This document shows, in pieces, positions 12,443 through 14,214 of a DNA stretch of 14,214 bases (positions are counted from its first letter, which is position 1; each line of letters starts with the position of its first letter). Location of the stretch: positions 1 to 14,214 of the forward strand of contig JAUWMJ010000024.1 in assembly GCA_030613225.1 (NCBI GenBank), read 5' to 3'. The stretch is from Desulfobacterales bacterium. Lineage in GTDB: Bacteria; Desulfobacterota; Desulfobacteria; Desulfobacterales; JAUWMJ01. Both the position numbers and the translations under genes were made by a program. The notes beneath the pieces are model-generated. The model ran no database searches. It was not told where the DNA came from and worked only from the letters and a program-made list of their open reading frames with translations.

Positions 12443-13798
12443 ATGAATCCTGAAATGTTTAGAGAATATGATATTAGAGGAATTGCCGGAAAGGATATGA
12501 CGGAAGATGATGTCATTTTAATCGGAAAGGGAGTGGGTACATTTCTTGTGCAGCACGGACGTTCAAAGCTGGCTGTGGGCCGGGATTGCAGGTTGACTTC
12601 CGATGTATATTCCGAAAAAATCATTGAAGGACTTATGGCAACAGGGTGTGATGTGACCGATATCGGTGTGTGCCCGACGCCGGTTTTTTATTATTCAATC
12701 AAATCTCTGGACAGGGAAGGCGGAGTTATGATTACAGCCAGCCATAATCCTGGCGAATACAACGGGTTTAAGCTTTGTATCGATTTAGACTCTATTCATG
12801 GAGAAGACATTCAGAAAATTCTCGGCATTATTAATGATAAATCATTTGCCAAAGGAAAAGGGTCTCGAAATGAAACGGATGTAATACCACCGTATATTAA
12901 TTTTGTAGAAAACAACATAAAGCTTTCCAAACCGCTTAAGGTCGGAGTGGATGCCGGCAATGGCACCGCCGGCGTCGTTGCCCTGCCGATTTTAAAAAGC
13001 CTTGGATGTGAAGTCCATGATATTTACTGCGATATGGACGGCACCTTTCCGAATCACGAGGCAGACCCTACCGTGATGAAAAATATGCAGGATCTGATTT
13101 CCCTGGTAAAAGAAAACCAGTTGGATCTTGGGATTGGATATGATGGCGATGGTGACCGTATAGGCGTTGTTGACGAAAATGGAAAAATTGTTTACGGTGA
13201 CAGGCTATTGATAATATTTGCCAGAGAGATTTTGTCCAGAAAACCGGGAGCGACCTTCATATCTGAAGTGAAATGTTCAAAAACAATGTATGATGATATA
13301 GAAAAAAATGGAGGCCGGGCAATCATGTGGAAGACCGGTCATTCTTTGATAAAGAAAAAGATGAAAGAAGAAAAGGCTGAGCTTGCAGGTGAAATGAGCG
13401 GGCATATGTTTTTTGCAGACCGCTATTTTGGCTTTGATGATGCAACATACGCATCATGCAGGCTTTTGGAAATACTATCAAATACTGATAAAAAATTATC
13501 CGAGCTCTTAGCCGACGTTCCAAAGACCTTTTCTACACCTGAAATACGCGTTGAATGTCCGGATAATATAAAATTTAAAGTTGTTGAAAAAGTCACCGAA
13601 TATTTTAAGCAGCGTTATAATGTTATTGATATTGACGGTGTGCGTGTTCTGTTTGACGACGGGTGGGGTCTTGTGCGGGCATCCAACACCCAGCCGGCCC
13701 TTGTGCTCCGTTTTGAAGCCATGTCTGAAGACAGGTTGGATGAGATAAGGAATCTGGTGGAGACAACCCTTACCGGTATACGCAATTCAGTTGGTTAA
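12443..13798 (+). CDS. Phosphomannomutase/phosphoglucomutase
   Basis: A 451-residue alpha-D-phosphohexomutase interconverting hexose 6- and 1-phosphates (mannose and/or glucose), feeding nucleotide-sugar synthesis in the cytoplasm. All four active-site loops are present: the phosphoserine loop TASHNP (98-103, Ser100), the metal loop DGDGDR (234-239), the sugar-binding loop GEMSGH (316-321) and the phosphate-binding loop RASNTQP (412-418). The N-terminus MNPEMFREYDIRGIAG is typical of the AlgC/ManB group, and GEMSGH suggests dual glucose/mannose specificity as in AlgC. AAAGGAG lies 6-7 nt before the ATG. Its close spacing behind uppP points to one operon for glycan precursors. The exact substrate cannot be fixed from sequence alone. 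Confidence 0.94.
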   Translation: MNPEMFREYDIRGIAGKDMTEDDVILIGKGVGTFLVQHGRSKLAVGRDCRLTSDVYSEKIIEGLMATGCDVTDIGVCPTPVFYYSIKSLDREGGVMITASHNPGEYNGFKLCIDLDSIHGEDIQKILGIINDKSFAKGKGSRNETDVIPPYINFVENNIKLSKPLKVGVDAGNGTAGVVALPILKSLGCEVHDIYCDMDGTFPNHEADPTVMKNMQDLISLVKENQLDLGIGYDGDGDRIGVVDENGKIVYGDRLLIIFAREILSRKPGATFISEVKCSKTMYDDIEKNGGRAIMWKTGHSLIKKKMKEEKAELAGEMSGHMFFADRYFGFDDATYASCRLLEILSNTDKKLSELLADVPKTFSTPEIRVECPDNIKFKVVEKVTEYFKQRYNVIDIDGVRVLFDDGWGLVRASNTQPALVLRFEAMSEDRLDEIRNLVETTLTGIRNSVG

Positions 13799-13843
13799 TC
13801 TAATCCTAACCCGGATAAACCGGAACCTAATTGACTATTGATT

Positions 13844-13936
13844 ATTGAAGATTGAATATTTGTGGATGTCGCTTCGCTCTGTCATTTTTTTAAAATTGAT
13901 CCGCCGGAGGCGGACCTTAAATAGTCAATCTTCAAT
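13844..13936. repeat. Hairpin-forming intergenic repeat
   Basis: ATTGAAGATTGAATATTT (13844-13861) is the reverse complement of 13919-13936 at 17 of 18 positions. Between them TCCGCC-GGA-GGCGGA (13900-13914) forms a perfect 6-bp hairpin. The unit repeats the ATTGAAGATTG theme again to 13951. It could act as a bidirectional barrier between operons but lacks a well-placed U-tract. Confidence 0.6.
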
Positions 13937-14067
13937 CGACAATCTTCAATCATTTGGAGACGCGCTGTAATTTCAGCAGATGTGCTTTCGCTAACGTTTC
14001 TTGCGAGTTTCCGCTTAGTTGCTCGTTGTCAGGGCGTCCCCTAAGCACCTCATTTTAGGAGGCAAAA

Positions 14068-14214
14068 ATGAGATCAATTTCAATAATCTTAGCAATAATC
14101 ATTTTAGTTCTAGGATGTGCTCACGCGCCAAATAATATACAAATCCCAAAAAAAGTTTCTGATTATGATGATGTTGATTCTTTTGTAATTTGGCTTAAGG
14201 AGCAACCCAACATC
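14068..14214 (+). CDS. Putative lipoprotein, 5' end only
   Basis: The first 49 codons of a gene that runs off the window. After MRSI comes a hydrophobic stretch and a lipobox LVLGC (13-17), so signal peptidase II cleavage and lipidation at Cys17 are expected, placing the protein in the envelope. The mature part begins AHAPNNIQIPKKVSDYDDVD and is hydrophilic, with no domain recognisable in what is visible. TAGGAGG lies 5 nt before the ATG, a strong start signal. Codon use is AT-richer than the uppP-mutase pair. Function unknown. Confidence 0.8.
   Translation, partial: MRSISIILAIIILVLGCAHAPNNIQIPKKVSDYDDVDSFVIWLKEQPNI

Noticed and set aside
13970..14040. Possible integron attC site before the lipoprotein gene
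   Set aside because: A GCTAACG string and a short GCTTAG/CTAAGC pair are present, but the paired core-site consensus and stem-bulge layout are not.

Overview
The window looks like chromosomal DNA of an anaerobic, probably sulfate-reducing, member of the Desulfobacterota (Desulfobacterales-like). This rests on protein types and intergenic repeats, not on a marker gene. The types are a ferredoxin-dependent 2-oxoacid oxidoreductase with a fused beta-gamma chain, a stand-alone old-yellow-enzyme protein with a C-terminal cysteine cluster, a DUF364 protein, and a class III cyclase with a TolB-like/TPR tail. Intergenic DNA is full of short inverted repeats.

Positions 1-5200 form an accessory region. 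The centrepiece is a complete-looking retron on the minus strand. It has a 599-residue reverse transcriptase fused to a C-terminal TOPRIM domain (305-2104), preceded by a 150-nt msr-msd RNA (2132-2281) bounded by a perfect 14-bp a1/a2 inverted repeat. The RNA's conserved blocks and the RT-TOPRIM fusion point to the Ec67 (Eco2) retron family, an anti-phage defence type with no separate effector gene. Next come a degenerate RAYT transposase relic (2588-3023) with 35-bp inverted ends and an old-yellow-enzyme gene (3051-4253, minus). Two dispersed repeats, R1 (40-203 and 4475-4635) and R2 (2457-2542 and 4383-4468), lie in direct orientation around these genes. R1 is the 3' end of what looks like an endonuclease/exonuclease/phosphatase-family gene, left as two fragments.

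Positions 5208-7091 encode a class III adenylate/guanylate cyclase-like protein with one membrane segment, a TolB-like domain and TPRs. Its leader holds a promoter candidate followed by a strong intrinsic terminator upstream of the start codon, which suggests attenuation.

Positions 7601-11022 run in one direction: a DUF364 protein, then the alpha and fused beta-gamma subunits of a 2-oxoacid:ferredoxin oxidoreductase, overlapping by 8 bp. Electrons from coenzyme-A-dependent oxidative decarboxylation of a 2-oxoacid would pass to ferredoxin. No delta (ferredoxin-like) subunit is in the window.

Positions 11023-11601 are repeat-rich non-coding DNA, including a 199-bp MITE-like unit. Then uppP (11602-12429) and a phosphomannomutase/phosphoglucomutase (12443-13798) form a likely envelope-polysaccharide operon with a 13-bp gap. 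After a hairpin-rich spacer, a lipoprotein gene starts at 14068 and runs off the window end.
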